The notes: generated from the sequence alone by a model not told the origin. 64,000 nucleotides of DNA from an uncultured Pirellulaceae bacterium (GCA_938010615.1 CALLUY010000165.1:1-64000), one strand, 5' to 3'. Positions 18,553 through 28,630 are shown, counted from the first letter of the stretch. Numbers and translations: made by a program.

Positions 18553-19467
18553 ATGAAAAACTCTTCCTTAAAAGCAAAAATTCCCCTTTCGTTGGTCAAT
18601 GCCTCCAAAGGATTTGACGGCGAAAAGGTTTTGCAAGACGTGTCGCTTGATTTGGAACCCGGCACGATCACGGGCTTACTGGGACGCAACGCGGCGGGAA
18701 AGACCACGCTGATTCGGACGGCTGTCGGTTTGTTGAAACCTGATTCGGGACAAGCAAATCTATTCGGCTACTCGGCTTGGGATTGTCCAGCTTCCATTCG
18801 CCGTCGTGTGGGCTACGTTTCCCAGAAGTTCGATGACATGCTTTGGCTGTATGTCAAGGACGCGATTTCGTTGGTCGGCAGTTTCTATGAAACGTGGGAT
18901 CATCAATTGGTCGAACGTTTCCGAGACGAGTGGGATGTGCCGCTGGACAAAAAGATTCAAACGCTCAGTCAGGGTCAACAGCAGAAAGTTGGCATCCTGT
19001 TGGCGATTGGACATCGTCCCGATCTGTTGGTGCTGGACGAACCCGTTGCCAGCCTCGATCCGGTCGCAAGGCAAAACTTTCTTCGCACGCTGTTGATGCT
19101 CAATGATGAGATCGGCCAGACGATTCTTTTTTCTAGTCACATCACAACGGACATCGAACGGATCGCTGCCGACATTGCGATTCTTCACGAAGGAAAGATT
19201 ACGTATCACGGCGGCGTTGATAAATTAAAGGAATCCGTCCAGTGCCTTTTCCTGCGAGCCGACTGTTCATTGGACAACATTCGCGATGTGACGGGTGTCA
19301 TCAGCAGTCGCGTCGACGGGAATCGATTGCAAGTCTGGGTGCGGGACTGGGACGAAGAAAAAAGTGCACAGCTTGGCGAGCAAATTTTCGAAGCTCACGG
19401 ATCTTCGACGCCTGTTCTGACTGAGGCCGTTGGATTGGAAGAATTGTTCATGGGGATGACATCATGA
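18553..19467 (+). CDS. ABC transporter ATP-binding protein
   Basis: Walker A GLLGRNAAGKTTL, LSQGQQQKVG, Walker B LLVLDEPVASLDP. Confidence 0.92.
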   Translation: MKNSSLKAKIPLSLVNASKGFDGEKVLQDVSLDLEPGTITGLLGRNAAGKTTLIRTAVGLLKPDSGQANLFGYSAWDCPASIRRRVGYVSQKFDDMLWLYVKDAISLVGSFYETWDHQLVERFRDEWDVPLDKKIQTLSQGQQQKVGILLAIGHRPDLLVLDEPVASLDPVARQNFLRTLLMLNDEIGQTILFSSHITTDIERIAADIAILHEGKITYHGGVDKLKESVQCLFLRADCSLDNIRDVTGVISSRVDGNRLQVWVRDWDEEKSAQLGEQIFEAHGSSTPVLTEAVGLEELFMGMTS

Positions 19468-21029
19468 ATCAGTTCCTCCTGACCGCGCGTTCTCTATGCA
19501 CAGATTCGAAGCTGGTTTGGTTTGCGATGTTTCTGTTCGCGATCATTAGCATTGGGTTTTTAAGATGGTCAATACCGCTCCCCGCAGTCCTTTTCCTTGG
19601 ATGTGGTTTGACAGGCATTGCTTACACGACACGAAAATATTTTGCCTCTCAACGCAGGCGCTTGGTTCCGGGAATGAACGAAGTTTGTGCGAAGGTCGCG
19701 ATGTTGGCGATGCTGATCGCCTGTTTGTTGTCGATTGCTTTGATGATTGGTTGCTACGGTTGGATGCCCGAAGTGATTGGCGGATGTTTTCTTGCGATGG
19801 CATTCGCTCTATGGATTGGCTGCCTTGAGAAGGCCGCGGTGCCCGTGTTGATTCTGTGCTATGCCATTCCGCTAACGATGGCGTCTTTCAAGGATCAGGT
19901 TGAGCCAATCATTGAGACGTATCCGGGGCTCTCAACTGGTGTTCGTTGGGCAATAGGATGCCTGTTGGCCTTGGTCGGATTCGCGTTGTTGGCGAGATTC
20001 TGGTTCATTACAACATCGAAGTATTCACCACTGGTCTATCAGGCTCCGAAAGCACAATTGACTGGCGCGGCATCGCGAAGTCGCTGGAGTTCCTTGTCCA
20101 CTGCCTCCGTCGTCAGCGCCGCTTTGCTGGTGTTCGCGATTTGCTATGGCGCCGTACTGCTGCCACTTAAAGAGGCGACTTTTGAAAACTTGATCCAATC
20201 ATCAAAAGACGTGGCCGTTGCCGCAACCTTGTCGTTAGCAATCTGTTTTTGCATGTATTTTGTTTGGCAGCAAATGCTAAAACTGCTCTTTCCTTCCAAG
20301 CAAAAAATGTCTGATGTTGGCAGTCTGCTGTACGGCGTAGTCGCTTGGCAAGCCTGGCGAACGATCGCCAAAATATACGTTCTCGCAATTGTCGTTGGTT
20401 TGTTTCTGGCAAGGATGTACATCGCTCCAGCCTCCGAAGCGAGCGATGCCGGACCCGACATCGTAGCTGGCTTGATGATGCTGTCGTTTGTGGCTGCAAT
20501 GCTCATGCTGCATGGATTCCCAGCACTGTTTTCACGTTTGTGGATTTTCGGAGCATCTGAGAACCGATCTCAGACGGCCATGATCATCCTGTTGTTGGTA
20601 GCCTCAAGGAGTCTAATGTTCTCAATGCTGTCGTTGCCATTCCTGCTCTCGTTGGGAGCGTTTTCTTCATTGGGTTTCGCCCCAACGTTGCTGATCGCAG
20701 TTGTATTGATTGGAGTTGGAACCGTTCCCGTTCTGATCATTGCCAAGTGTTATCCGTTTTTGGCCAAGCACGAATCATTCACCGTGGTCGCGATGTTGGC
20801 GACGGGAGGAGCAGCCATGATTTTCGCCATTTCAAATTCGAGGTTAATGGTTGAGAAAGCGAGTGAGTTGATCGCGACCGTTGGATCGATTCCCTGTCTG
20901 CTGATTGCGTTTATTGCCACGACAATCGTTTGGTGGGCTTGTCTAAAGGTTGCCGCGAAAATGCTCGGCGAGTCTTCTTCGCTAATGGAGTGCCGGAATC
21001 AAATCTTCAATCCGATTTCGAATGCGTGA
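19464..21029 (+). CDS. Multi-spanning membrane protein, probable ABC permease partner
   Basis: Many hydrophobic segments; ATGA overlap with the ATPase gene. Confidence 0.75.
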   Translation: MNQFLLTARSLCTDSKLVWFAMFLFAIISIGFLRWSIPLPAVLFLGCGLTGIAYTTRKYFASQRRRLVPGMNEVCAKVAMLAMLIACLLSIALMIGCYGWMPEVIGGCFLAMAFALWIGCLEKAAVPVLILCYAIPLTMASFKDQVEPIIETYPGLSTGVRWAIGCLLALVGFALLARFWFITTSKYSPLVYQAPKAQLTGAASRSRWSSLSTASVVSAALLVFAICYGAVLLPLKEATFENLIQSSKDVAVAATLSLAICFCMYFVWQQMLKLLFPSKQKMSDVGSLLYGVVAWQAWRTIAKIYVLAIVVGLFLARMYIAPASEASDAGPDIVAGLMMLSFVAAMLMLHGFPALFSRLWIFGASENRSQTAMIILLLVASRSLMFSMLSLPFLLSLGAFSSLGFAPTLLIAVVLIGVGTVPVLIIAKCYPFLAKHESFTVVAMLATGGAAMIFAISNSRLMVEKASELIATVGSIPCLLIAFIATTIVWWACLKVAAKMLGESSSLMECRNQIFNPISNA

Positions 21030-21178
21030 CGTTGCGTCGATCATTGTCGCCCAGCTCTCCGAGCTGGTAGCGGGCTGGTGAAATGCGTTTTCTATCAATC
21101 GCAGCTCCGCTATGGTTGCACGTCTCAATCCGCACGCCATCAATTCGGAGAATTGAGCGACACTGGCCTTAAGCAACT

Positions 21179-22192
21179 TTAATACGTCCAAAAGTATTCT
21201 TGGATCGTCTTTACATCGTCCGTTTGAGTAAGGCCCAGCTGAAGCAACACTCTTGCCTTTGCCGGATTCAATTGATCTGAAACGACAAACCCATTCGCAT
21301 CGTCATCAACTTCCTGATTGCGAAGCACAGCGCCGCTGCTACTTCGCGTACTGCGAACGATCACAACGCCCTGCTCTCTCGCTTCAGCCATTGCGGCAAT
21401 CGCAAGTTTCGAAGCGTTTCCGTTTCCGACTCCAGCCAATACGATTCCTTTGGCGCCCATCTCAACGGCTGCCCGAATCAAATCTCCGTTCATATTTGAA
21501 TGAGCGAAAATGACGACCACGCGAGGCAACTCTTCGATCGAACGAATTGAGAATATGCTGTTGGTCGTATGGGTCTTCAGTGGTTTTCGATACATGCGAA
21601 ACGAACCGAAATGCAACGCTCCTAACAATCCCATGTTCGGTGACTCGAAAGTTTGAACCGATAGAGTATTCGTTTTGACGACTTCACGAGCTCCGTGAAT
21701 TGAATCATTGGCAACGACCAGAACTCCATAGCCGCGAGCTTTCTCTGATGCGGCAACGGCAACCGAGTTGTATAGATTCAGTGGACCGTCAGCGCTCAGT
21801 GCCGTTGCAGGTCGCATGGCGCCGGTGAGCACGACGGGTTTGTCGCTGTCGACGACCAAATTCAAATAAAACGCAGTCTCTTCCATCGTGTCGGTGCCAT
21901 GAGTAATCACTGCGCCAGAAACGGAATCGTTGGAAAGGTGTTTGTCAAGTTCTTTGGCCAACTGCATCCAGACGACATCGTTCATGTCCTGGCTGCCGAT
22001 CGAAGCAATTTGAATTCCAGTTAGGTTTGCCAAACTGCTGGCTTCGGGAACGGCGTCAATCAAAGCAGAAACTGGAACTTCACCGGCTTGGTAAACGCCG
22101 TCATCGCCAGCGGATGCTGTGCCTGCGATCGTGCCGCCAGTCGCCATAACAATGACATTGGGGAGAGATTTTGTTAAGTTGGATTGGCTCAT
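21179..22192 (-). CDS. L-asparaginase
   Basis: VIVMATGGTIAGTASAGDDGVYQ, VITHGTDTMEETAFYLNL, MRPATALSADGPLNLYNSV. Confidence 0.92.
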   Translation of the reverse strand: MSQSNLTKSLPNVIVMATGGTIAGTASAGDDGVYQAGEVPVSALIDAVPEASSLANLTGIQIASIGSQDMNDVVWMQLAKELDKHLSNDSVSGAVITHGTDTMEETAFYLNLVVDSDKPVVLTGAMRPATALSADGPLNLYNSVAVAASEKARGYGVLVVANDSIHGAREVVKTNTLSVQTFESPNMGLLGALHFGSFRMYRKPLKTHTTNSIFSIRSIEELPRVVVIFAHSNMNGDLIRAAVEMGAKGIVLAGVGNGNASKLAIAAMAEAREQGVVIVRSTRSSSGAVLRNQEVDDDANGFVVSDQLNPAKARVLLQLGLTQTDDVKTIQEYFWTY

Positions 22193-22248
22193 TGAGTGAA
22201 CATTGCGCGTGTTTGTTACGTAGGAAAGGGTCAGGAGAATCATACTTC

Positions 22249-22980
22249 ATGAGCAAGATTGCAACATCCGGAAAGCGCTGGTTTGTTCGTGGCATGGCGG
22301 GAGGGTTCATGTTACTGGCCGCGCTGAACTCAATTTCGTGGTTCTACCTTTCCACTGGCTGGACCGACCTCTGCGGAGCCACTCAAAACGCGGAAACCGA
22401 AGCGATTGGGTTTCCTTTCGAAATCTGGCGTGAAGGGCAAGCTTACGGCAACGGCTGGATGCTCAATTTTCCAATGCTTGGGCTAAACTTATTAGCAGCC
22501 GTGGCGATTGCAGTTGTTGGTGGATTCGTAGCCCTAGCAGTTGCTCCGACTTTCACTCGAATCATCGAAGAGTTTGAAGCGAGTGAAAAACCAGACCGCC
22601 CGCTGCGGTTAACGTTTTCTGTTAGGGGCCTGTTTGTCGTAACGACCATCGCCGCCGTGTTCCTTGGCGTGACGCGAATGCTAGGAGTTTCGCCTTGGCT
22701 GTTGGGTGCGATCTATTTCGCAGGACCGCTTGTTCTGATCCTGATCGCGATGGCTCCCGTTGGATTGCATTGGGAGCAGCGAATCGTGATCGTTATCGCG
22801 TTTGCGATCTTCATGCTTGTTGGCAGTGTGATGGCCGGCACGAAGATGGGGATGGAGTTTGATCGAGTTCTCTTTGGCGTGTTTATTTGCTGGGTTCCGC
22901 AGAGCGTTTTCGCGGCCGCGTTGAGTCTGGTGTGGAGTGCGATGCCATCGAGACTCGCCAATACCGTTCAGCGAAGGTGA
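22249..22980 (+). CDS. Hypothetical membrane protein
   Basis: MSKIATSGKRWFVRGMAGGFMLLAALNSISWFYLSTGW and further TM segments; 22171 start overlaps the divergent asparaginase, so 22249 is preferred. Confidence 0.65.
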   Translation: MSKIATSGKRWFVRGMAGGFMLLAALNSISWFYLSTGWTDLCGATQNAETEAIGFPFEIWREGQAYGNGWMLNFPMLGLNLLAAVAIAVVGGFVALAVAPTFTRIIEEFEASEKPDRPLRLTFSVRGLFVVTTIAAVFLGVTRMLGVSPWLLGAIYFAGPLVLILIAMAPVGLHWEQRIVIVIAFAIFMLVGSVMAGTKMGMEFDRVLFGVFICWVPQSVFAAALSLVWSAMPSRLANTVQRR

Positions 22981-23027
22981 TGTCACTCTTCGTTTTGGCT
23001 TTTCAGTAGGGTCGTTGCAGTTGGGGA

Positions 23028-23086
23028 GGTGGCATAAGCCTCTGGCTTGTGGATATGCAGAAAACAGGCCAGAGGCCTATGCCACC
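23028..23086. repeat. Hairpin repeat, 'GGTGGCATA-rGCCTCTGG' family, copy 2
   Basis: GGTGGCATAAGCCTCTGGCTTGTG...AACAGGCCAGAGGCCTATGCCACC, preceded by TCAGTAGGGTCGTTGCAGTTGGGGA (reverse complement of copy 1 flank). Confidence 0.85.
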
Positions 23087-23094
23087 GAGACTGA

Positions 23095-25974
23095 CTACTG
23101 GGCAACGTTCACGAAATCAGTCCGCTCAAGCACGCCGGTTTGGTTGCTTTGCGTTAGAACTTTGACGGGATGCTCACCCGGATTCTTGCCGGTCACGTAG
23201 AGTACACCTTCGAGTGATTCACCCGGTCGAAGAGTGCGACGCGTGTTAAAGTCGACTTGCGGCACGGCTGCATAAACGTTGTTGGATGTGCTGAGCCCAG
23301 AATTCTGAGGGTCGAAATTGCTGTAGAGCAAACCATCCGGCAACGCGATCGAGACATTAACGTTCTCATGAACGAACGTGTCGTTGTTCGTGATGCGAAA
23401 CCTAACAGGAGCTTCGTCCCTGCGAGCAGCGCTAATCGGTTGTTGCGTAGATTGCATCAAAATGCCCAAGCCGCTCTGCGAGCCGAGTCGCTCTGCGTCG
23501 CTGGGAACACCGATAGGCGGTTCGCCGCTCGGGCCCGTTGCCGGATTGCCGGAGTTAGGGATTCGTGGCGTGGATTCAAAATTCGGTACCGTTTGGTCGT
23601 TGCCGCGATTGCTGTTGGTGCCGTCCACAGAATCGACTCGGATGGCAAGCTCTTTGGATGCGGTAACTTCTTCAGCTGACGTAACAGTGAACAGCATGTT
23701 TGCGTTGCCGTCGACACTGAGGCCTTCGTATTCGATATCGACAACCGTTGAATCGCCGGGCTCAAGACGACCAACTTCCAGCAACAGCGGATCGCCACCA
23801 GATCCGTCGCCCGCAACGGTCGCGTTTTCGCTAACGGCGACGGGTTGAATCGCTTGTTCGAACTGGTTCTCGATCACGACTGAGTTCAGCGGAACATTGC
23901 CGGTGTTGGTGACGACGGCCTTGACCAGAGTCGTCTCGCCAACGCGAATCGGCGGACCGCCCTGCAGTTGAAGACTGACTCCCGAAGCACCACCCTGCGA
24001 AACGACGACGCACTCAAGCAATCCTGCGTCATGTCCGCCATCGGCAACCACATCCAAACGGAAGCACTGCCGTCCGGCTTGGATTGCTTGAAAGCCGATT
24101 GGAATGTCCTTGCGTTCTCCGAAAGCGATCTCATCGATCGTGGCTTCGATCACGCGTGACGATCGGCCTTGAGCAACCAGTCCCGCATCGGGAGTGACTC
24201 GCAATTGCACGTTTCGAAGTGGCTCGTCACATTGATTTACCAATCCAATGTCGAAAATAATTTCGTCGCCAACTTTCGCAAACTCCGGACCAGCGACCTC
24301 CAGGCCAATGCAGGCTCCGGAGATTTCAGTTTGAGCACACGCTTCGGTGCGAAGTCGATCACTCGCGCTGGCGACCTCGAAGCACATGCCAACGTTGCCG
24401 CGTTTCTTGCTCTTGAGTTGCAAGTCAATAATGCGAGGCTGACTTCCGGGTGCAATGTCGCCAAGGTCCCATTGATACTGACTGCCGTACTGAGTCGGCT
24501 TCGGGCTGCTGGAAATGTATTCGATGCTCGGATCGAAATCCTTGGTCGAAACGACAACTCCGCGAGTCAACTGATCGCCAGGGTTAGTGACTTCGACGCG
24601 ATAATTGAACGGCTCATCTGAAACGGCATCGGCAGGTCCGATCGCGCGAATCGTTAACGCGGGGGCACTCCAAGTGACTTGAGTCAGTCCACTTTCGACG
24701 ACCAGTTCAGGCTCTTGTCCAAACGCTGGACGGACGACATCAACGCGAACTTGGGTCACGCCAGGTTCGAACTGCCCTGCCCTTTGGCGGATCTGTACGA
24801 TGCCTTCTCCGTTGCGGTTGGTGGTTGCTTCCGCGGTTTGAGAACCCGCAGGCGCGAACTCGGCGGGCGCTCCACCGACGATGGAATAACGCACTTTCCA
24901 GCCCTCAACGCCGCCGCTTCCGTCGGATCGGGTCACGACGGTGGTCAGCGGAGAAACCGTTCCAGCGGTCGCGGATATTGGAGTCGGAATTGCCCAGTTG
25001 CCATCGACCCAGTGAATGCGAGTTGATGCTCGGCGACGGTCCCAGCCTTCAGCAGCCGGTGCGACGCCAGTCAGATAAGTCGTTCCCGGTGACTCCGATG
25101 AAAGGCTCAGGTACGTTTGACCTTTGAGCAATTGAATGTCATCCACGGGAGTTGGTGTGCCGCGAGTCAGCATCAATGGCTTGAGTCCGGTTCGGCCCAA
25201 CGCGTTCTGACCGTCGATCTTTTTCGCCGTTGGACTGACGGCTTTGTTGAATCTTGGATGATGCATTCCGCCGACTTCGATGATCTGACCGACGCTGTCA
25301 TTTGAAAGCATCCATTCAAGCGGCTGATTCTTGACGAAGTATCCATCGCCACCACAGATGCCAGCCAGTACGACGACTTCACTGCCAACGGGAGCAACGA
25401 TTCGCGAAGGCGTCATCACCAGCTGTCCGTTTTGCCCAGGCGTCTTGAAGCCGTCGGTCCGCGGAATAAAGTGACGCTTTTTCGGTTGGCTGTTTTTGCA
25501 TCCACCAAGACAACCCGCATCATTGCAGTTGGCATTTCCACATGGCGGAGCCTTCGGTGCTCGCGTGAAGGCGGGGCCAACGGGATAGTTGGACGGTTGA
25601 ATGATGTTTCGCCGCTGCGGGTTGAATTGCGGAGTTTGAAACGGTCGAGCGGTCGGTTGCTGGAACCCTCGTTGATTGAAAGTTGGCTGGGTAAAACGCT
25701 GTTGTCCGAACCCTAGTTGTCCGAACCCTGGTTGCTGAATGCGAGGCTGCACTTGGGGGCCTTGGTAGCTGAGGCCTCTTGGCGTTGGGCCGAGCCCCAG
25801 CGAATTGACGGTGCCGCCTTGAGGAGCGAGGATTCCGCGGTTGTTGGGCAGAAGACTGCGGCCAAGCGGATCAAATGTTTGAGCGGAAGCATCTGCTGCC
25901 GAGCACACCAACAGAAAGACCGCGACAACGATGGCGAACATCCATCGCGATACGTTTCGAATTTGACGTTCCAT
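23095..25974 (-). CDS. Secreted DUF11/CARDB-repeat protein
   Basis: Signal peptide; repeats such as LTIRAIGPADAVSDEPFNYRVEVTNPGDQLTRGVVVSTKDFDPSIEYISSSPKP and IRVGETTLVKAVVTNTGNVPLNSVVIEN. Confidence 0.85.
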   Translation of the reverse strand: MERQIRNVSRWMFAIVVAVFLLVCSAADASAQTFDPLGRSLLPNNRGILAPQGGTVNSLGLGPTPRGLSYQGPQVQPRIQQPGFGQLGFGQQRFTQPTFNQRGFQQPTARPFQTPQFNPQRRNIIQPSNYPVGPAFTRAPKAPPCGNANCNDAGCLGGCKNSQPKKRHFIPRTDGFKTPGQNGQLVMTPSRIVAPVGSEVVVLAGICGGDGYFVKNQPLEWMLSNDSVGQIIEVGGMHHPRFNKAVSPTAKKIDGQNALGRTGLKPLMLTRGTPTPVDDIQLLKGQTYLSLSSESPGTTYLTGVAPAAEGWDRRRASTRIHWVDGNWAIPTPISATAGTVSPLTTVVTRSDGSGGVEGWKVRYSIVGGAPAEFAPAGSQTAEATTNRNGEGIVQIRQRAGQFEPGVTQVRVDVVRPAFGQEPELVVESGLTQVTWSAPALTIRAIGPADAVSDEPFNYRVEVTNPGDQLTRGVVVSTKDFDPSIEYISSSPKPTQYGSQYQWDLGDIAPGSQPRIIDLQLKSKKRGNVGMCFEVASASDRLRTEACAQTEISGACIGLEVAGPEFAKVGDEIIFDIGLVNQCDEPLRNVQLRVTPDAGLVAQGRSSRVIEATIDEIAFGERKDIPIGFQAIQAGRQCFRLDVVADGGHDAGLLECVVVSQGGASGVSLQLQGGPPIRVGETTLVKAVVTNTGNVPLNSVVIENQFEQAIQPVAVSENATVAGDGSGGDPLLLEVGRLEPGDSTVVDIEYEGLSVDGNANMLFTVTSAEEVTASKELAIRVDSVDGTNSNRGNDQTVPNFESTPRIPNSGNPATGPSGEPPIGVPSDAERLGSQSGLGILMQSTQQPISAARRDEAPVRFRITNNDTFVHENVNVSIALPDGLLYSNFDPQNSGLSTSNNVYAAVPQVDFNTRRTLRPGESLEGVLYVTGKNPGEHPVKVLTQSNQTGVLERTDFVNVAQ

Positions 25975-26148
25975 GTCGTCGGTCCTTGAAAAACAAAATC
26001 CAGCGCGTAAGCGTTGCTCACGGTTTCGATGAAGTCGTTAGATTCCGTTTGCGGAAACTTTGTTTTTCCTTGAAGAGGTAGCGATTGCTCCGATCAGTGA
26101 AAGTTTGCGTCCTCCGCTGACTAGAAATTGCATGGACTGGCGTAGGCT

Positions 26149-26640
26149 CCGTCATTCGGAGAGTTACCCAAGTGCGTGTTGGCAATCACAACCCGATGCG
26201 TAAGTTTTGAAGCGGTACTATTTTGGCCCATCCCGAAGGGATTCAAGCTATTAGCCGGTGATAAGCGCAGCGCCATCACCGGATTCGGTCGACAGCAAAC
26301 ATGATCCTGAAGGGATCACAGCGGGCGTTTGCTGCGATCCCTTCAGGATCGAATCGTGCATCCTTAGAGTTTCCGGAGGTGGTCGCTACGCTCGACCTCC
26401 GGCTAATGGCTGAAATTCCTTCGGAATAAAAATGTGGGCAACTTCAAAACGCGTAAGCGAGGTGCAGCGTTTGCCCCGCTCACCGGCTCGTTGATATGAT
26501 CGAAATCGAGATTGTTGTGCCAGCCGTTTAGGCGCTAGCCTCGGTTAACGACGCTTCAACCGGGGCTAGCGCCCAAACGGCTAATTAAATCAACAAGCCG
26601 TCACGCGTCGGGTTAAGATTTGCGCTGACAAACAAAAACC
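26149..26640. repeat. Composite MITE-like repeat region, copy B
   Basis: Left end CTCCGTCATTCGGAGAGTTACCCAAGTGCGTGTTGGCAATCACAACCCGATGCGTAAGTTTTGAAG is the reverse complement of the right end of copy C; right end CGCGTCGGGTTAAGATTTGCGCTGACAAACAAAAA matches the flank near 145-180. Confidence 0.7.
26522..26582. repeat. Inverted repeat, 25-bp arms
   Basis: AGCCGTTTAGGCGCTAGCCTCGGTT / AACCGGGGCTAGCGCCCAAACGGCT, 23/25 paired with two G.U-compatible differences. Confidence 0.9.
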
Positions 26641-26743
26641 AAGCAAATTTCCTATGACACATTGGGAAAGAAAATTGGCTACATTATTGGGGCGAGATAT
26701 TTGGGTCATCACATTTCCAACAATCAATCGGGATCAATAAAGC

Positions 26744-27067
26744 ATGATTGTCGTCAATACAGAAACTGTCGCGGGCTATCGCGTTGTTGAAGTCAAAGGA
26801 ATCGTTCAAGGCAACACGGTTCGCGCGAAACATGCCGGACGTGATATCGCTGCCGGTTTTAAGAATCTGGTCGGCGGTGAACTCAAAGGCTACACCGAGT
26901 TGTTGACTGAATCGCGACGGGAGGCCATCGAAAGAATGATGGGGCAAGGACAGCAGCTTGGTGCCAATGCGATCGTCAACGTGCGATTCACGACCAGTGC
27001 TGTAACTTCGGGAGCCGCCGAGCTCTATGCTTACGGAACTGCAGTGGTCGTGCAGCCGCTGGCGTAG
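26744..27067 (+). CDS. YbjQ family (UPF0145) protein
   Basis: NTETVAGYRVVEVKGIVQGNTVRAKHAGRDIAAGFKNLVGGELKGYTELLTESRREAIERM. Confidence 0.9.
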   Translation: MIVVNTETVAGYRVVEVKGIVQGNTVRAKHAGRDIAAGFKNLVGGELKGYTELLTESRREAIERMMGQGQQLGANAIVNVRFTTSAVTSGAAELYAYGTAVVVQPLA

Positions 27068-27102
27068 CGTTTTGAACTCAATTCTGATTTTGGAGAAATG
27101 CC

Positions 27103-27615
27103 ATGGGCGGATTAATCTTTGCATTGATTGTCACCGTGTTCCTGTTGATTCTCGGGTTCACTGTCGGGACGATCCTCGAGAAACGCCACTTCGGGAGACT
27201 TGACGATCGTGAGGCCGTCAATCGAATGACGTTGCAGACTCAGTCGAAGATTTTCCTCAGCCCCACCGCTGGTGGAAAAACGCCAACGATGATCCACAGC
27301 GAAACCGTTGTCGCCAGCGACTACTTCAAGAATTTTCTCTCCGGATTTCGGAAGTTCTTTGGCGGTGAAATGAAAAGCTACCACTCGCTGATGGAACGGG
27401 CTCGCCGCGAGACGTTGGCAAAACTCATTGAGCAAGCTCGTGAAATGGGTTACAACGCCGTCTGTAATGTACGATTGGAACCAGCCGACGTTTCTGGTGC
27501 GATCCACAATCCGAAGAAGAAATCCGTGATGGTTTGCATTATCGCGACCGCAACGGCTTACGATAGCGACGTGGTCACAACCGCGCCGCCGACAAAAATG
27601 GAGAAGCCTGTTTAG
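27103..27615 (+). CDS. Membrane-anchored YbjQ family protein
   Basis: N-terminal TM, then FLSGFRKFFGGEMKSYHSLMERARRETLAKLIEQAREMGYNAVCNVRLE. Confidence 0.82.
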   Translation: MGGLIFALIVTVFLLILGFTVGTILEKRHFGRLDDREAVNRMTLQTQSKIFLSPTAGGKTPTMIHSETVVASDYFKNFLSGFRKFFGGEMKSYHSLMERARRETLAKLIEQAREMGYNAVCNVRLEPADVSGAIHNPKKKSVMVCIIATATAYDSDVVTTAPPTKMEKPV

Positions 27616-27624
27616 GCAAAATCG

Positions 27625-28512
27625 ATGACGATACATATTCCTGTCCTGATGGATGAAGTCCTCGAGGGCTTACAACCTGAAGGCAGCAAAGTCATCGTCG
27701 ACGGGACGCTTGGCGGAGGCGGTCACACCGCTGCAATTCTTGAGCGACTTGGCCCTGAAGGCAAAGTCATTTCTTTCGATCGCGATCTTGATGCGGTCGA
27801 GGCGGCTGCTGCGAAGATCGATGATCCTCGCTTCACGCCCGTACACGGAAACTACGCGGACTTTCCTGAACACTTGAAGCGGATGGGAATCGATGCGGTC
27901 GATGGAGTGCTGTTGGATCTTGGGTATTCAAGCGACCAGTTGGCCGACGAAGATCGCGGGTTCAGTTTTCAGAACGAAGGCGAATTGGACTTGAGGTTTG
28001 ATCGACTCGACGGCGAACCGGCTTGGCGATTGGTCAATCGACTCAGCGAGAAACATTTGGCTGACCTAATTTACAACTATGGCGAAGAACGGTTATCGCG
28101 ACGAATCGCGCGAAAGATCGTTGCCGTCCGACAGGCTGAGCCAATCAAGACTTCTCAGCAACTTGCGCGCGTCGTTCGCAGTTGCGTGCCGCGATCCAAA
28201 GGCCATTCAATCGATCCAGCGACGCGGACGTTTCAGGCGATTCGAATCGCGGTCAACGATGAGCTGAAGTTTCTGAAAGAAACGATGGTTCGGTTGCCCA
28301 AGTTTTTGAATCTTGAGGGCCGTGCTGCGTTGATCAGTTTCCATTCTTTGGAAGATCGAATCGTCAAGCAATCGATCAATGCCAGCGATGAAATGGAGCC
28401 CATCAATCGTAAGCCGATCATGGCTTCGGATGCTGAGCTGGATGCAAATTCACGGAGCCGTAGTGCGAAGTTGCGCGTTGCGAAACGGATCGTTGCGATT
28501 CCAATGCGGTAG
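27625..28512 (+). CDS. rsmH: 16S rRNA (cytosine(1402)-N(4))-methyltransferase
   Basis: HIPVLMDEVLEGLQP, VDGTLGGGGHTAAILE, DGVLLDLGYSSDQL, AALISFHSLEDRIVK. Confidence 0.95.
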   Translation: MTIHIPVLMDEVLEGLQPEGSKVIVDGTLGGGGHTAAILERLGPEGKVISFDRDLDAVEAAAAKIDDPRFTPVHGNYADFPEHLKRMGIDAVDGVLLDLGYSSDQLADEDRGFSFQNEGELDLRFDRLDGEPAWRLVNRLSEKHLADLIYNYGEERLSRRIARKIVAVRQAEPIKTSQQLARVVRSCVPRSKGHSIDPATRTFQAIRIAVNDELKFLKETMVRLPKFLNLEGRAALISFHSLEDRIVKQSINASDEMEPINRKPIMASDAELDANSRSRSAKLRVAKRIVAIPMR

Positions 28513-28630
28513 CATTTTGGAGGGTCTGTTTTGCTCCCCTCAGGCAATAAGTTGGCTTTTTACGAATCGGCCAACTCATGTATACTGTTAGTCGAACTCA
28601 AGTTCTGAAATATTTGTAGACGGAGACACC

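Noticed and set aside
27112-27636. 174-aa minus-strand ORF opposite the second YbjQ gene
   Set aside because: Overlaps a conserved coding gene and has no supporting motif.
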